Shown: positions 34,557 through 42,545 of the stretch, piece after piece
How positions within the stretch are numbered: position 1 is the first letter of the stretch
How the letters are laid out: every line of letters starts with the position of its first letter
DNA from: Gordonia namibiensis NBRC 108229
Lineage (GTDB): Bacteria; Actinomycetota; Actinomycetes; Mycobacteriales; Mycobacteriaceae
Direction of reading: 5' to 3'
Assembly: GCF_000298235.1 (NCBI RefSeq)
Contig: NZ_BAHE01000008.1
Span: 1 to 64,000 of the forward strand
DNA: 64,000 nucleotides
Made by a program: the position numbers and the translations under genes
The notes under the pieces: model-generated
Told to the model about the DNA's origin: nothing
Seen by the model: only the letters and a program-made list of their open reading frames with translations
The model's database searches: none

Positions 34557-35601
34557 GCTCGTCGCCGAGCCGGAGAAGACGCGCACGTCGACGCGCATCG
34601 TGGTGCCGCTGGTCCTGACCGTCGGCATCGTCGCGGTGGGCCTGATCTCGTTGTCGGTGGGTCGCTACACCGTGCCGGTCAACGAGGTCGCCCGCATCCT
34701 CGTCAACGAGGTGATCGCGCTGCCCCGCACCTGGACCGAGGCGGAGGCCAACGTGGTTCTGGGCGTTCGTCTTCCGCGCGTCCTGCTCGCCATGCTCGTC
34801 GGCGGTGGCCTGGCCCTCGGCGGCGCGGCCCTGCAGGCGGCGTTCCGAAATCCACTGGTGAGCCCGCAGATCCTCGGGGTGTCCTCCGGGGCGTCGTTCG
34901 GCGGTGTGCTGGCGCTCATTTTCGGGCTGGGGTCGGCCTTCCTCGTCGGTGGTGCGTTCCTGTTCGGACTGGTCGCGCTCGGCATGGTGCTGCTGATCGG
35001 GCGCACCCGGGCGGGCGGACCGATCCTCACCATCGTGCTCGGCGGCGTGGTCACGAGCGCCTTCTTCTCGGCACTGGTCTCGTTCATCACCTACGTCGCC
35101 GACCCGTACACGACGCTGCCGTCGATCGTGTTCTGGCTCATGGGTTCTCTGGCCACCGCAGACATGGGGAAGGTGCTGATCGCCGCCATCCCGATCCTCA
35201 TCGGTTCGACGGTGTTGATCGGTTTGCGCTGGCGGATCAACATCCTCTCGCTCGGCGACGACGACGCCACCGCGCTCGGACTGAATCCGGGACGGTTGCG
35301 AGCGGTGTTGCTGACGATGGTGGCGTTCATGACGGCCGGTGCCGTCGCCGTGTCGGGGGTGATCGGCTGGGTCGGCCTCGTCGTCCCGCACATGGCCCGG
35401 CTGTGGGTCGGACCCGACCACCGGATCTCGATGCCGACGACGTTTGTCCTCGGCGCCGCGTACCTGACGATCATCGACACGTTGTCGCGCACCATCAGCG
35501 CCGGCGAGATCCCGCTGGGTATCCTGACCGCGATCATCGGTGCCCCGGTCTTCGTTCTGCTCCTGAGCAATTCACGCAGACAGGCATTCATTGATGGTTG
35601 A
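34537..35601 (+). CDS. Iron-siderophore ABC transporter permease (FecCD family)
   Basis: A 354-residue permease with about nine to ten helices. VLGVRLPRVLLAMLVGGGLALGGAALQ (split here: VRLPRVLLAMLVGG, then LALGGAALQAAFRNPLVSP) and SLGDDDATALGL are the family's transmembrane and ATPase-coupling segments. GVIGWVGLVVPHMAR near 270 is the conserved FecCD loop. A single permease gene suggests a homodimeric channel. Its start lies 20 bp inside the binding-protein gene, and its stop overlaps the ATPase start by 8 bp. Confidence 0.92.
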   Translation: MTTSVHELVAEPEKTRTSTRIVVPLVLTVGIVAVGLISLSVGRYTVPVNEVARILVNEVIALPRTWTEAEANVVLGVRLPRVLLAMLVGGGLALGGAALQAAFRNPLVSPQILGVSSGASFGGVLALIFGLGSAFLVGGAFLFGLVALGMVLLIGRTRAGGPILTIVLGGVVTSAFFSALVSFITYVADPYTTLPSIVFWLMGSLATADMGKVLIAAIPILIGSTVLIGLRWRINILSLGDDDATALGLNPGRLRAVLLTMVAFMTAGAVAVSGVIGWVGLVVPHMARLWVGPDHRISMPTTFVLGAAYLTIIDTLSRTISAGEIPLGILTAIIGAPVFVLLLSNSRRQAFIDG

Positions 35602-36397
35602 TCACACCGCCCTCGAATTACGGGACGCCGGCTTCCACTACCCGCGCTGCGACTGGGTGTTCCGGAACGCCAGTCTGCGCATCGACGGAGGAATCACCTC
35701 CATCCTCGGCCCCAACGGGCAGGGCAAGACCACGCTGCTGCGCTGTATCGCCGGACTGACCCGGTTGTCCGAGGGGTCGGTCACCCATGACGCCGCGATC
35801 GGCTATGTCCCGCAGGCGAGTGCGTCGAACTTCGCCTACTCGGTGTTCGACATGGTCCTGATGGGGCGGGCCAAGAAGGTGTCGGCGTTCGCCACTCCCA
35901 GTCGTGCCGACGTCGCCCGCACCCGCGAGATCCTCGAGCGGGTCGGGATCGCCGACCTGGCGACGCGCAGCTTCGCGGCGCTGTCCGGTGGACAGCGCCA
36001 GCTGGTGCTGATCGCACGAGCGCTGGTGTCGGACTGCAACTTCCTGATCCTCGACGAACCGGTCTCGGCCCTGGACCTGCGGAACCAGGCCCGCGTGCTC
36101 GAGCTGCTGCGCGACCTGGCGGCCGACGGGATGGGCATCCTGCTCACGACCCATCACCCCGACCACGTCCTGCACCTCGGCGGGCGCGCCGTGGTGATGC
36201 GTTCGGTCGACGACATCCGAGTCGGCGCCGTCGCCGAACTCGTCACCGACGATGTGCTCAGCGAGCTGTACGGAATCGACGTGGTCAGCACGACCGTCGA
36301 CGATCGCGGCGGGCCCCGCACCGTTCTCTACACCCGTTATGACACGTTCGCGGACACAGCCCCCGCGGCACCATCCCTACAGAAAGTATCTCGATGA
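35594..36397 (+). CDS. Iron-siderophore ABC transporter ATP-binding protein
   Basis: A 267-residue ABC ATPase. Walker A GPNGQGKTT is near 38, Q-loop YVPQASASNFAYS near 74, signature LSGGQRQ near 128, Walker B FLILDEPVSALD near 150 and switch His TTHHPDH near 183. Start ATG 35594 overlaps the permease stop. The next gene starts with an ATG that overlaps this stop (36394-36397), so the unknown genes downstream are coupled to the transporter. Confidence 0.92.
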   Translation: MVDHTALELRDAGFHYPRCDWVFRNASLRIDGGITSILGPNGQGKTTLLRCIAGLTRLSEGSVTHDAAIGYVPQASASNFAYSVFDMVLMGRAKKVSAFATPSRADVARTREILERVGIADLATRSFAALSGGQRQLVLIARALVSDCNFLILDEPVSALDLRNQARVLELLRDLAADGMGILLTTHHPDHVLHLGGRAVVMRSVDDIRVGAVAELVTDDVLSELYGIDVVSTTVDDRGGPRTVLYTRYDTFADTAPAAPSLQKVSR

Positions 36398-37029
36398 GTA
36401 CCGATCCGACTGCACCGCAGTCACTTCCACCCGTTCTGCATCTGACGATGGGGTCGAATGCCGGTATGTCCGGCGGCACCGAAGTCTCTGACCAGGTCAC
36501 TCCCGTCGACCTGTACTCGCTCGACGAGTTGGATCTGAGCACCGTCCGCGGCCTGCTGATCAACGGCAACTGCGACCAGATCTTCCTCGAACGCCGTCGT
36601 GACCTGCTCACCGACTTCGTCACCGCGGGGGGCCGGGTCGCGATCATGGGGCATCCCCTGACCGATTTCCTGCCCGGTCTGGGCAAGTGGCGCAAGCTGC
36701 AGTACTTCGGCCCCAAGGACCTCGCGATCGTCTCCGGTGAGGCCCATCCGGTGTGGGAGGGAGTTGATCCGGCCGACGTAAGCTTCCGGCGCGGGGTATC
36801 CGGTTTCTACGCCCGCGGTTACAGTGACAAGCTGCCGGAGGGCGCGGTCGTGGCAAATCGCATCGGCCGCAACGCACTTCCGGTCGACTACGTGTATCCG
36901 CTCGGCGCCGGTCAGGTGCTCGTCCATGGCGGTCTCGATGTCGGTGTCTACCAGGAGGACCCGAACACCTCCGCCCGAATCTTCCCCCAGCTGCTCACGT
37001 GGCTCGCCCAGCAGGAGGCCCAGGTATGA
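36394..37029 (+). CDS. GATase/ThuA-like protein of unknown function (siderophore operon, first copy)
   Basis: A 211-residue soluble protein without signal peptide. The alternation of strands and helices and segments such as VRGLLINGNCDQIFLERRRD, LLTDFVTAGGRVAIMGHPL and HPVWEGVDPADVS suggest a class I glutamine-amidotransferase or ThuA-like fold. At the place of the usual GxCxG elbow it has IMGHPL, so no Cys nucleophile. It resembles the next gene product in order and in the end (LLTWL versus LLRWL). It is coupled to the ATPase by ATGA and overlaps the next gene by ATGA. A cytosolic step in siderophore or iron handling is my inference from the operon only. Confidence 0.6.
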   Translation: MSTDPTAPQSLPPVLHLTMGSNAGMSGGTEVSDQVTPVDLYSLDELDLSTVRGLLINGNCDQIFLERRRDLLTDFVTAGGRVAIMGHPLTDFLPGLGKWRKLQYFGPKDLAIVSGEAHPVWEGVDPADVSFRRGVSGFYARGYSDKLPEGAVVANRIGRNALPVDYVYPLGAGQVLVHGGLDVGVYQEDPNTSARIFPQLLTWLAQQEAQV

Positions 37030-37727
37030 CCATGACCACGACCACCGATCCCGTCGCCGAACCCTTCGCGCGTACCGACCGCGCTCCGCGCTCGCGTCGG
37101 CGCCTCGCCTTCGTTCACGGCGGCTCACACTTCCACCTGCAGACGCTCAAGGACCCGGCGGTGATCGCCCATCAGCCCGAGTTCGTCTACCTCGGTGACC
37201 TCGCCGACGGCGATCTCGACGCGTTCGACACCGTCGTGCTCGCCGACCGGCTCCATCCCGAACTGGTCCGCAAGCACACCGCGCAGCTCCTCGCGGTACC
37301 GCAACGTGGGGGGACGCTCGTCGTGCTCGGTGAGAACGCCGCGCACACCTGGCTTCCGGGCGTCTCGTGGAGTCCGCGTCCCACCAACTTCTGGTGGTGG
37401 CTCGAGGGTTCGGATCCGTTGATCCGTACGCGCAACCCCGAGCACGAGGCGTGGGAGTACCTGTCCACCAAGTCCGTGATCTGGCATCACCACGGGTTGC
37501 TGCACACCGAGGCCGACGTCGTGCCGCTCGTGGTCGCGGAAGAACCCGACGAGACCGGTGCCCGCGCGGACGCCGGCGCAATCCTCTACGAGGACACCGT
37601 CAGCACGCCGGGCCGGATCATCGCCACCACCCTGGACCCCACCTACCACCACGGCAACAACTTCATGCCCGGCTCGACGCGGTTCCTGTACTCGCTCCTG
37701 CGGTGGCTGGACAACACCGGTAGCTGA
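37026..37727 (+). CDS. GATase/ThuA-like protein of unknown function (siderophore operon, second copy)
   Basis: A 233-residue soluble protein. RLAFVHGGSHFHLQTLKDP opens the domain near 26, FDTVVLADRLHPELVRKHTA and GGTLVVLGENAAHTWLPG follow, and FLYSLLRWL closes it. It has no cysteine at all, so it cannot be a normal amidotransferase. It has unusual clusters of His and Trp: HGGSHFH, NFWWW, WHHHGLLH and YHHGNNF; these could form a metal or siderophore site. Start ATG 37026 overlaps the previous stop. It is the last gene before a strong terminator. Confidence 0.6.
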   Translation: MTMTTTTDPVAEPFARTDRAPRSRRRLAFVHGGSHFHLQTLKDPAVIAHQPEFVYLGDLADGDLDAFDTVVLADRLHPELVRKHTAQLLAVPQRGGTLVVLGENAAHTWLPGVSWSPRPTNFWWWLEGSDPLIRTRNPEHEAWEYLSTKSVIWHHHGLLHTEADVVPLVVAEEPDETGARADAGAILYEDTVSTPGRIIATTLDPTYHHGNNFMPGSTRFLYSLLRWLDNTGS

Positions 37728-37822
37728 TCGGCCCCAATGTGTCAGGAAGGCCGACCAGCCTTGTGACAGAGGTTGATTCGCGATGCGTGAGGCGACGGTC
37801 TGCGACCGACGCGTGGTTCCAC

Positions 37823-37856
37823 CGACAACACCCCCTCCTCGCAGGGGGTGTTGTCG
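37823..37856. terminator. Terminator of the siderophore operon
   Basis: A perfect 14-bp stem (37823-37836 with 37843-37856, arm CGACAACACCCCCT) and a 6-nt loop, followed by TTGT. It also serves the converging DUF6159 gene, which ends at 37870. Confidence 0.85.
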
Positions 37857-37869
37857 TTGTGGGCTGCGA

Positions 37870-38676
37870 CTACGCCGTAGCGCTGCGTCGGGTGCGAACC
37901 AACCGGCTACCGTCGATCCCGCCGAACGCCTCAGGCATCCGACGGTCGACCAGGTAGTGGTGGAGCACGGTCTGGTAGATGCCCTTGAGGGCGGATGCGA
38001 TGACGGCGCCCGCGGCGATGAACAGAATCCCGATCAGCGCGACGACGACGATCATCGCGCCGTCGAGCTCGGTGAGGGCCAACCAGATCAGGACCGCGCC
38101 GGGCACAGCCGGTACAAGCGAGATCAGCCCGGTGCTCGCGACGCCGAGAATGTTGCGGCCCCAGACCTCCCGGAACGCTTCTCTGGCGCGCCGCACGGCG
38201 CCGGGCACGGACTCGTCCTCGAGGACCATCATCGGCAAGACTTGGAAGGAAGTCACGTTCCAGGCCATGTCGAGCACGATGTTGAGTTGCGGCAGACGAC
38301 GTTCGGCGACGTCCAGCAGGTAAGACACGGTTGCGACGATCGCCGCCCACGGGGCCAGACGCACCCCGGCTCGCGTGGCCCGAGCGATACCGCCTGCGAC
38401 GCTCGGGTCGCCGCCGTCGAGAGTGACGTCCGCCTGTGAGATGAGCGCCGCCTGCCAGAAGGTGAGCACGTACGCCCCGAGGAAGTAGAAGACCGCGACC
38501 ACGATGATCAACCCTGCGGTGGAGTCCCGCAGTGCCGGAATGCTGACGACCAAGACGCCCAACGCGATGGTGAGAATGCCCAGGGTGCAACCGGACAGCA
38601 CCGGGAACATCGTCAGTTCCTTGCGGGATCGCAAGATACGCGCCGATGCCTTCAGGATCTCCCACGAGGATGCCAC
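37870..38676 (-). CDS. DUF6159-type multi-pass membrane protein
   Basis: A 268-residue protein with about six helices. It begins with SWEILKASARILRSRKELTMFPVLSG, typical of the DUF6159 group, and has a cytosolic loop with DMAWNVTSFQVLPMMVLEDE that is well conserved in such proteins. The function is unknown. Start GTG 38676 is chosen because AAAGGA is 7 nt upstream; a longer frame upstream has no such site. GC and codon use are like its neighbours. Confidence 0.7.
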   Translation of the reverse strand: MASSWEILKASARILRSRKELTMFPVLSGCTLGILTIALGVLVVSIPALRDSTAGLIIVVAVFYFLGAYVLTFWQAALISQADVTLDGGDPSVAGGIARATRAGVRLAPWAAIVATVSYLLDVAERRLPQLNIVLDMAWNVTSFQVLPMMVLEDESVPGAVRRAREAFREVWGRNILGVASTGLISLVPAVPGAVLIWLALTELDGAMIVVVALIGILFIAAGAVIASALKGIYQTVLHHYLVDRRMPEAFGGIDGSRLVRTRRSATA

Positions 38677-38855
38677 GCCGTTCCTTTCGGTAGCCGATGG
38701 CCGGTGTGACGGCCCAGAGCACAGTAACAATCGCTTCGGGCAAATCGGGCATGGCGAGTGGTGGGCGCGTCAGGCGATCGTCGGGCACCGGCGCCGCGAT
38801 CGATCTCATGCGCCACGACGGACGGGTCCCGTGGTAGTCGCCCGATCTCTCGCAC

Positions 38856-39308
38856 TCACAAAGCCACTGCGGCGATCGCGACGAGGGTGAAGGCCGCCAC
38901 GATGACCGCGACCCGGATGTAGTGGAGGTTGTCCCAGCGCCGCGTCTGCTCTCGCCAGTCCTCCGGGTACGAGTCGGCGGTCCAGTTCTTGGACCGGTTG
39001 TTGATCGGAACGAGCAGTGTGATCGACATGACCACGCTGACCGCGAGCAGCGCCGCTGCCACGAGGGCCGCGGTCGACGTCGTCGTGCCCCACGTCGTCG
39101 CGGCGAGCGCGCCGGCGAGGATCAGTGAGCCGAAGTACCAGAACGGCATCGCCCGACCCATCATGCGGGCTCCGTGCGATCTGGCGGCCATCGAGGCGGG
39201 GGCGGGCAGCGCCAGGGTGATCGGGTTGATCACAAAGGCGACCGAGAGTTCCACGCCGACCATCAGTCCGACGACGACGGTGGTGACCACGGAGAGAACA
39301 GGGGACAT
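38856..39308 (-). CDS. DUF1772 (anthrone-oxygenase-like) membrane protein
   Basis: A 150-residue four-helix membrane protein with the DUF1772 pattern: GVELSVAFVINPITLALP near 18, a small loop with RSHGARMMGRAMPFWY near 45, and VPINNRSKNW near 100 followed by WDNLHYIRVAVIVAAF. The LVPINNRS segment is the family hallmark. Some members are oxygenases of polyketides, most are uncharacterised. It is divergent from a TetR regulator with a strong palindrome in between, and is therefore probably repressed by it. GGAG precedes ATG 39308. Confidence 0.8.
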   Translation of the reverse strand: MSPVLSVVTTVVVGLMVGVELSVAFVINPITLALPAPASMAARSHGARMMGRAMPFWYFGSLILAGALAATTWGTTTSTAALVAAALLAVSVVMSITLLVPINNRSKNWTADSYPEDWREQTRRWDNLHYIRVAVIVAAFTLVAIAAVAL

Positions 39309-39321
39309 GACGACTCCATTT

Positions 39322-39357
39322 CTAGCGGCACTAGAAGTTCTAGTAATGCTAGACTAG
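39322..39357. promoter_or_regulatory. Nested palindromic TetR operator
   Basis: ACTAGAA-G-TTCTAGT (39330-39344) is a perfect 15-bp palindrome. CTAG tetramers flank it symmetrically at 39322 and 39349, with another at 39354. CTAG is rare in high-GC DNA, so four copies in 36 bp are notable. It lies between the DUF1772 gene and tetR. Confidence 0.7.
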
Positions 39358-39397
39358 GCCGGGTCGCGAGCGAACGCAACGGAATGGAGGAGATCCG

Positions 39398-39961
39398 ATG
39401 GCCGAACAGACGGCGCGGCAGAAGCGCTATGAGGAACGGCGTCGTGCGATTCTCGAGGCCGCGCGGCGTCGTGCTGACGCGGAGGGCTGGTCGTCGGTCA
39501 CCACGAGGCATCTCGCCGAGGCCATCGGATACTCGCAGCCGGTGCTCTACGGCCACTTCCCAGGAGGCAAGTCGGAGATCATGCTCGCCGTCGCGCTCGA
39601 GGGTTTCGTCGAGCTGACGCGGCAGTGTCGTGCGGCGGCGAGCGATGGTGGCGCAGGGGGTCGCGTCGAGTCGGTTGCCAACGCCTATCTCGACTTCGCG
39701 CGTTCCCACCCCGCCGTGTACGAAGCGATGTTCCAGCAGGCCATCGACGCCGAGTTCGCCAGCGACGAGACGCCCGCGGATCTACGGGCGGGGTTCGATG
39801 TTCTCGCCGAAACCATCGGGGACGACGACCGCGGCGGTGCGACGGAGACCTTCTGGGCTGCCCTGCACGGCATTCATCTGCTCGAACGTGCCGGGCGGAT
39901 GCGTCCAGAGAACCGGGCAGCCCGTGTGGCAGAACTGAATTCGCGGTTCTCGAAACGGTAG
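39398..39961 (+). CDS. TetR-family transcriptional regulator
   Basis: A 187-residue TetR protein. HTH is at about 15-60 (AILEAARRRADAEGWSSVTTRHLAEAIGY split over two helices, then SQPVLYGHFPGGKSEIMLA). The ligand domain is of the WHG/TetR_C type with FARSHPAVYEAMFQQAIDAEF. GGAGGAG before ATG 39398 is a strong ribosome-binding site. It likely represses itself and the divergent DUF1772 gene through the CTAG palindrome. Confidence 0.85.
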   Translation: MAEQTARQKRYEERRRAILEAARRRADAEGWSSVTTRHLAEAIGYSQPVLYGHFPGGKSEIMLAVALEGFVELTRQCRAAASDGGAGGRVESVANAYLDFARSHPAVYEAMFQQAIDAEFASDETPADLRAGFDVLAETIGDDDRGGATETFWAALHGIHLLERAGRMRPENRAARVAELNSRFSKR

Positions 39962-39989
39962 TCCAGGCGGACGTGCGCGTCGGCTGTGT

Positions 39990-41048
39990 TCACATCGCGT
40001 CGCTGCCGCGGTTGATCTCCTTCACGGCACCGGACGGGTCCCACTGCAGGCGCCCGTTCTCGAAGTCCTGCGCGAGACCGCCGGTGCCGTTGTCGTACTC
40101 GTCGGAGATCGGCCAGCCGAGAAGGCCGGTCTCGTAACCCTCCGCCGCCCAGCGTTTGCCGATGACACCCCGCACCGGGAAGCCGTCGTATCCATAGCGG
40201 CGGTAGAGGGTGCCGCCCTCGAACGCCTGGATGTCGCCGACGCCGGGAACGACGGTGTGGCGCAGGGTCGGGTAGCCGAGAAAGCCGGACTCGAATCCGT
40301 ACTGCGCGTAGGTCTTCATCAGATGCGCCGGAACGGCCGTCGCTTCGCCGTTGCGCACATACGGGTGCCAGTAGATCGTGCCGTTGGCGAACCGGGCGAA
40401 GCGTCCGACGCCGTCCGCGGTCGGCAGTTCGCCGGGTGTGAGCCTGGCACCGATCCAGGCCCGGGCCACCAGGGCTTCGGCGTCGATCTCGTTCTCCACG
40501 GGTGCCGGCGGGCTGCCGGCGATGAGGCGGGCGACCTCCGCACGGAACGACACCATGTCGAAATTCGGGTCGATCTTGCCCTCCGACGACCACTCCTTGT
40601 GACCGACGCAATCCGACGCGGGTCCGCCGAGTCGACGGAGGATCGCTGCACAGCCACGCCGGTAGGCATTCATCTGCGCCGCCGGCCAGACCTGACCCAC
40701 GCCGTTGTTCACGCCCTCGATCCCGATCACGTGCCAGTTCGCGTTGTCGGTCGGCCATCCGGGATGGGAGCCGGCCCCGGCATGCCACGCCACCCCGGCC
40801 GCGATCACCCGGTAGGTCCCGTCGCGTTCGAGGACGAGCTGCGCGAGTGGCCCCGGCAGGCCGGGCCGACCGTCCTGCACGACCCGCCAGTCGTTGGGAC
40901 CACCACCGGCGGTGTGGTGGCACATCACCCCGCGCAGGTCGCGGAAATCCCCGTGGCCGCGGCCACGCCACCCGGCGTGTTCGATGACGGCCAGGCCCTC
41001 GGCGCGCAGTACGTCGGCCAGCCAGATCGGGTCGCCGGTCCATGCCAC
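39990..41048 (-). CDS. PGRP-type N-acetylmuramoyl-L-alanine amidase with LGFP repeats
   Basis: A 352-residue amidase_2/PGRP domain (about 1-180) followed by LGFP repeats. Likely zinc ligands are in GVMCHHTAGG near 41-47, AWHAGAGSH near 88 and SDCVGHKEW near 148. The repeats include GFESGFLGYPTLR, GYETGLLGWPISDE and several ending in ARFANGTIYW or EGGTLYRRY. LGFP repeats bind cell-wall polymers in corynebacteriales. No signal peptide is visible, unlike secreted wall amidases, so this resembles a phage endolysin. GGGAGG 8 nt before GTG 41048 marks the start. Confidence 0.8.
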   Translation of the reverse strand: MAWTGDPIWLADVLRAEGLAVIEHAGWRGRGHGDFRDLRGVMCHHTAGGGPNDWRVVQDGRPGLPGPLAQLVLERDGTYRVIAAGVAWHAGAGSHPGWPTDNANWHVIGIEGVNNGVGQVWPAAQMNAYRRGCAAILRRLGGPASDCVGHKEWSSEGKIDPNFDMVSFRAEVARLIAGSPPAPVENEIDAEALVARAWIGARLTPGELPTADGVGRFARFANGTIYWHPYVRNGEATAVPAHLMKTYAQYGFESGFLGYPTLRHTVVPGVGDIQAFEGGTLYRRYGYDGFPVRGVIGKRWAAEGYETGLLGWPISDEYDNGTGGLAQDFENGRLQWDPSGAVKEINRGSDAM

Positions 41049-41197
41049 CGTGGTCGCCTCCCTCGTGTGCCTACTCTGCGTCACTGCTCCGAAAGTCCGC
41101 CCTGTCAAAGAGTTTCGATGATTCGAGCCTACGCCCGACGTCGCCGGTAACTCGGCCCTCGAGCGTGACCGCCGATTCGCCCGGTAGGTGCGGACAC

Positions 41198-41203
41198 TAA
41201 GGT
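41198..41203 (+). promoter_or_regulatory. -10 element for leaderless Nudix gene
   Basis: TAAGGT, then 7 nt, then GTG 41211. Confidence 0.4.
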
Positions 41204-41210
41204 GGGTTGC

Positions 41211-41624
41211 GTGGTCGATTCAGCTGTCATCCGGGTGAGTGCGGTGGTCCTGCGGGATTCCGCCGGCGCGGTCCTGACCGTGCGCAAGCGCGGCACCGCG
41301 CGATTCATGTTCCCCGGAGGCAAGCCCGAGCCCGGCGAGACCGCGCTGCAGACGGCGATCCGCGAATGCCGAGAGGAACTGCACCTCGAACTCGACCCGT
41401 CGGAGCTGCAGTCGCGTGGCGTCTACCGGGCGGTCGCCGCGAACGAAGACGGGTTCGACGTGGAGGCAGCGGTCTTCGTCTCCACGACGGTGCTCGACCG
41501 GGACGCGCGGACGCTGAACCCCGCCGCCGAGATCGCCGAACTGCGCTGGCAACCACTCGACGGTTCGGCGTTCCCGCCGGACCTCGCGCCGCTCACCGAA
41601 TGCGTACTGCCCGAGTTGGTCTGA
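41211..41624 (+). CDS. Nudix hydrolase
   Basis: A 137-residue Nudix protein. The box GGKPEPGETALQTAIRECREEL (quoted as GGKPEPGETALQ, then AIRECREEL; residues 36-57) has all metal-binding glutamates of GX5EX7REUXEE. The preceding strand VLTVRKRGTARFMFPGG is typical of the MutT/8-oxo-dGTP group. The substrate is not certain. Start GTG 41211 is supported by -10 TAAGGT. It stands alone, divergent from the LGFP amidase. Confidence 0.85.
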   Translation: MVDSAVIRVSAVVLRDSAGAVLTVRKRGTARFMFPGGKPEPGETALQTAIRECREELHLELDPSELQSRGVYRAVAANEDGFDVEAAVFVSTTVLDRDARTLNPAAEIAELRWQPLDGSAFPPDLAPLTECVLPELV

Positions 41625-41708
41625 GGCCTACGGACAGGATTGCCGGCGGTCCGAAGACGCGCTGCTCACGGCCAGCGGTTCTGCGGTTGAACCCGCGATT
41701 CTGCGGCG

Positions 41709-42191
41709 TCACGGGCCGTCGACCCAGAACTGGCCGCCGCACATGATCGCCTTGCCGGACGGGTCCTGGGCGACCTTGTCGACAGCAGGGTCGCAGGGTT
41801 CCCCGAGGTTGTGGACTGACCCGTCGTTGTCGGCGTGCTGCACCCACCTGAAGCCCCCGTCCGCGCCCATGTAGTTGCACACGAGGCTCGTTCCGTCGGC
41901 TGCGGTACCAAACGAACGTGCCTCCGATTCGAAACACGGACCACCCTCGTAGGGCGTCGACCCGGTCGGCTCCGGCTGGGTGGTGACCGGGGGAGGCGTC
42001 ACCGGCGCGGGTTGAGGCGCCGGTACTTCGGCCGGGCTGCTCGTGACGGTCACGGTGACCGGAGCAGCGTCGGCGTCACTGTCGCGGTCACGGGTGAAGG
42101 TGTACGTGGCGAGCACGACGAACACGGCCACGAGGAGCGTCGCGATTCCGGCGAGAACCCAGATGATCTGCCGGCTGCGGTCTTGTTGCAT
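41709..42191 (-). CDS. Membrane-anchored Pro-rich secreted-domain protein
   Basis: A 160-residue protein with one N-terminal helix (about 9-32), a Pro/Thr/Val linker (VTVTVTSSPAEVPAPQP, PVTPPPVTTQPEP) and a small extracellular domain with four Cys (GGPCFESEA, LVCNYMG, GEPCDPAVD, IMCGGQFW) that would form two disulfides. I do not recognise the domain. Start ATG 42191 has -10 TAACGT 7 nt upstream. Confidence 0.65.
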   Translation of the reverse strand: MQQDRSRQIIWVLAGIATLLVAVFVVLATYTFTRDRDSDADAAPVTVTVTSSPAEVPAPQPAPVTPPPVTTQPEPTGSTPYEGGPCFESEARSFGTAADGTSLVCNYMGADGGFRWVQHADNDGSVHNLGEPCDPAVDKVAQDPSGKAIMCGGQFWVDGP

Positions 42192-42198
42192 GCCGCAG

Positions 42199-42204
42199 AC
42201 GTTA
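42199..42204 (-). promoter_or_regulatory. -10 element for leaderless Pro-rich membrane protein gene
   Basis: TAACGT on the minus strand, then 7 nt, then ATG 42191. Confidence 0.4.
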
Positions 42205-42260
42205 GTCGCAGGACGGCGCCGAGTGTCCCGCGGAACGTTCGACGCCGCCTTCGACTGACG

Positions 42261-42497
42261 TCATCCGCGGCGCTTGCGGCCCCACAGCAGGTAGATCGCC
42301 GGTCCGATACCGGCGGTCGAACCGATCGACAGGCCGATCGCCCAGGCACGCTTGGGCCCGTTGATCTCCTCGGGGCGGCGTCCGGCGAGATCTCGCAGGG
42401 CCCACACCCGGGTGCCCGCGTCGACGGCCGCGACCGCCACGATGGCGGCTTTTGCGTTGGGGGATAGCTCTTTCCAGCTCTTCTTCGGCTTGCTCAT
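42261..42497 (-). CDS. Small PLDc_N-like membrane protein
   Basis: A 78-residue protein whose centre, ALRDLAGRRPEEINGPKRAW with GPAIYLLWGRKRRG, resembles the phospholipase D nuclease N-terminal (PLDc_N) membrane module. Two helices are present (about 20-38 and 54-72). The N-terminus is basic and the function is unknown. Start ATG 42497; TAATAT lies 8 nt upstream on the minus strand, so the mRNA may be nearly leaderless. Confidence 0.6.
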   Translation of the reverse strand: MSKPKKSWKELSPNAKAAIVAVAAVDAGTRVWALRDLAGRRPEEINGPKRAWAIGLSIGSTAGIGPAIYLLWGRKRRG

Positions 42498-42545
42498 GGA
42501 CGAGGATATTAGCGGCGGCACCCTCTGGTCCCGCCAGATCTCACG

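Noticed and set aside
39990..41048. Prophage remnant around the amidase
   Set aside because: Flanking genes are ordinary chromosomal ones; no integrase, terminase, portal, capsid, holin or attachment repeat is seen.
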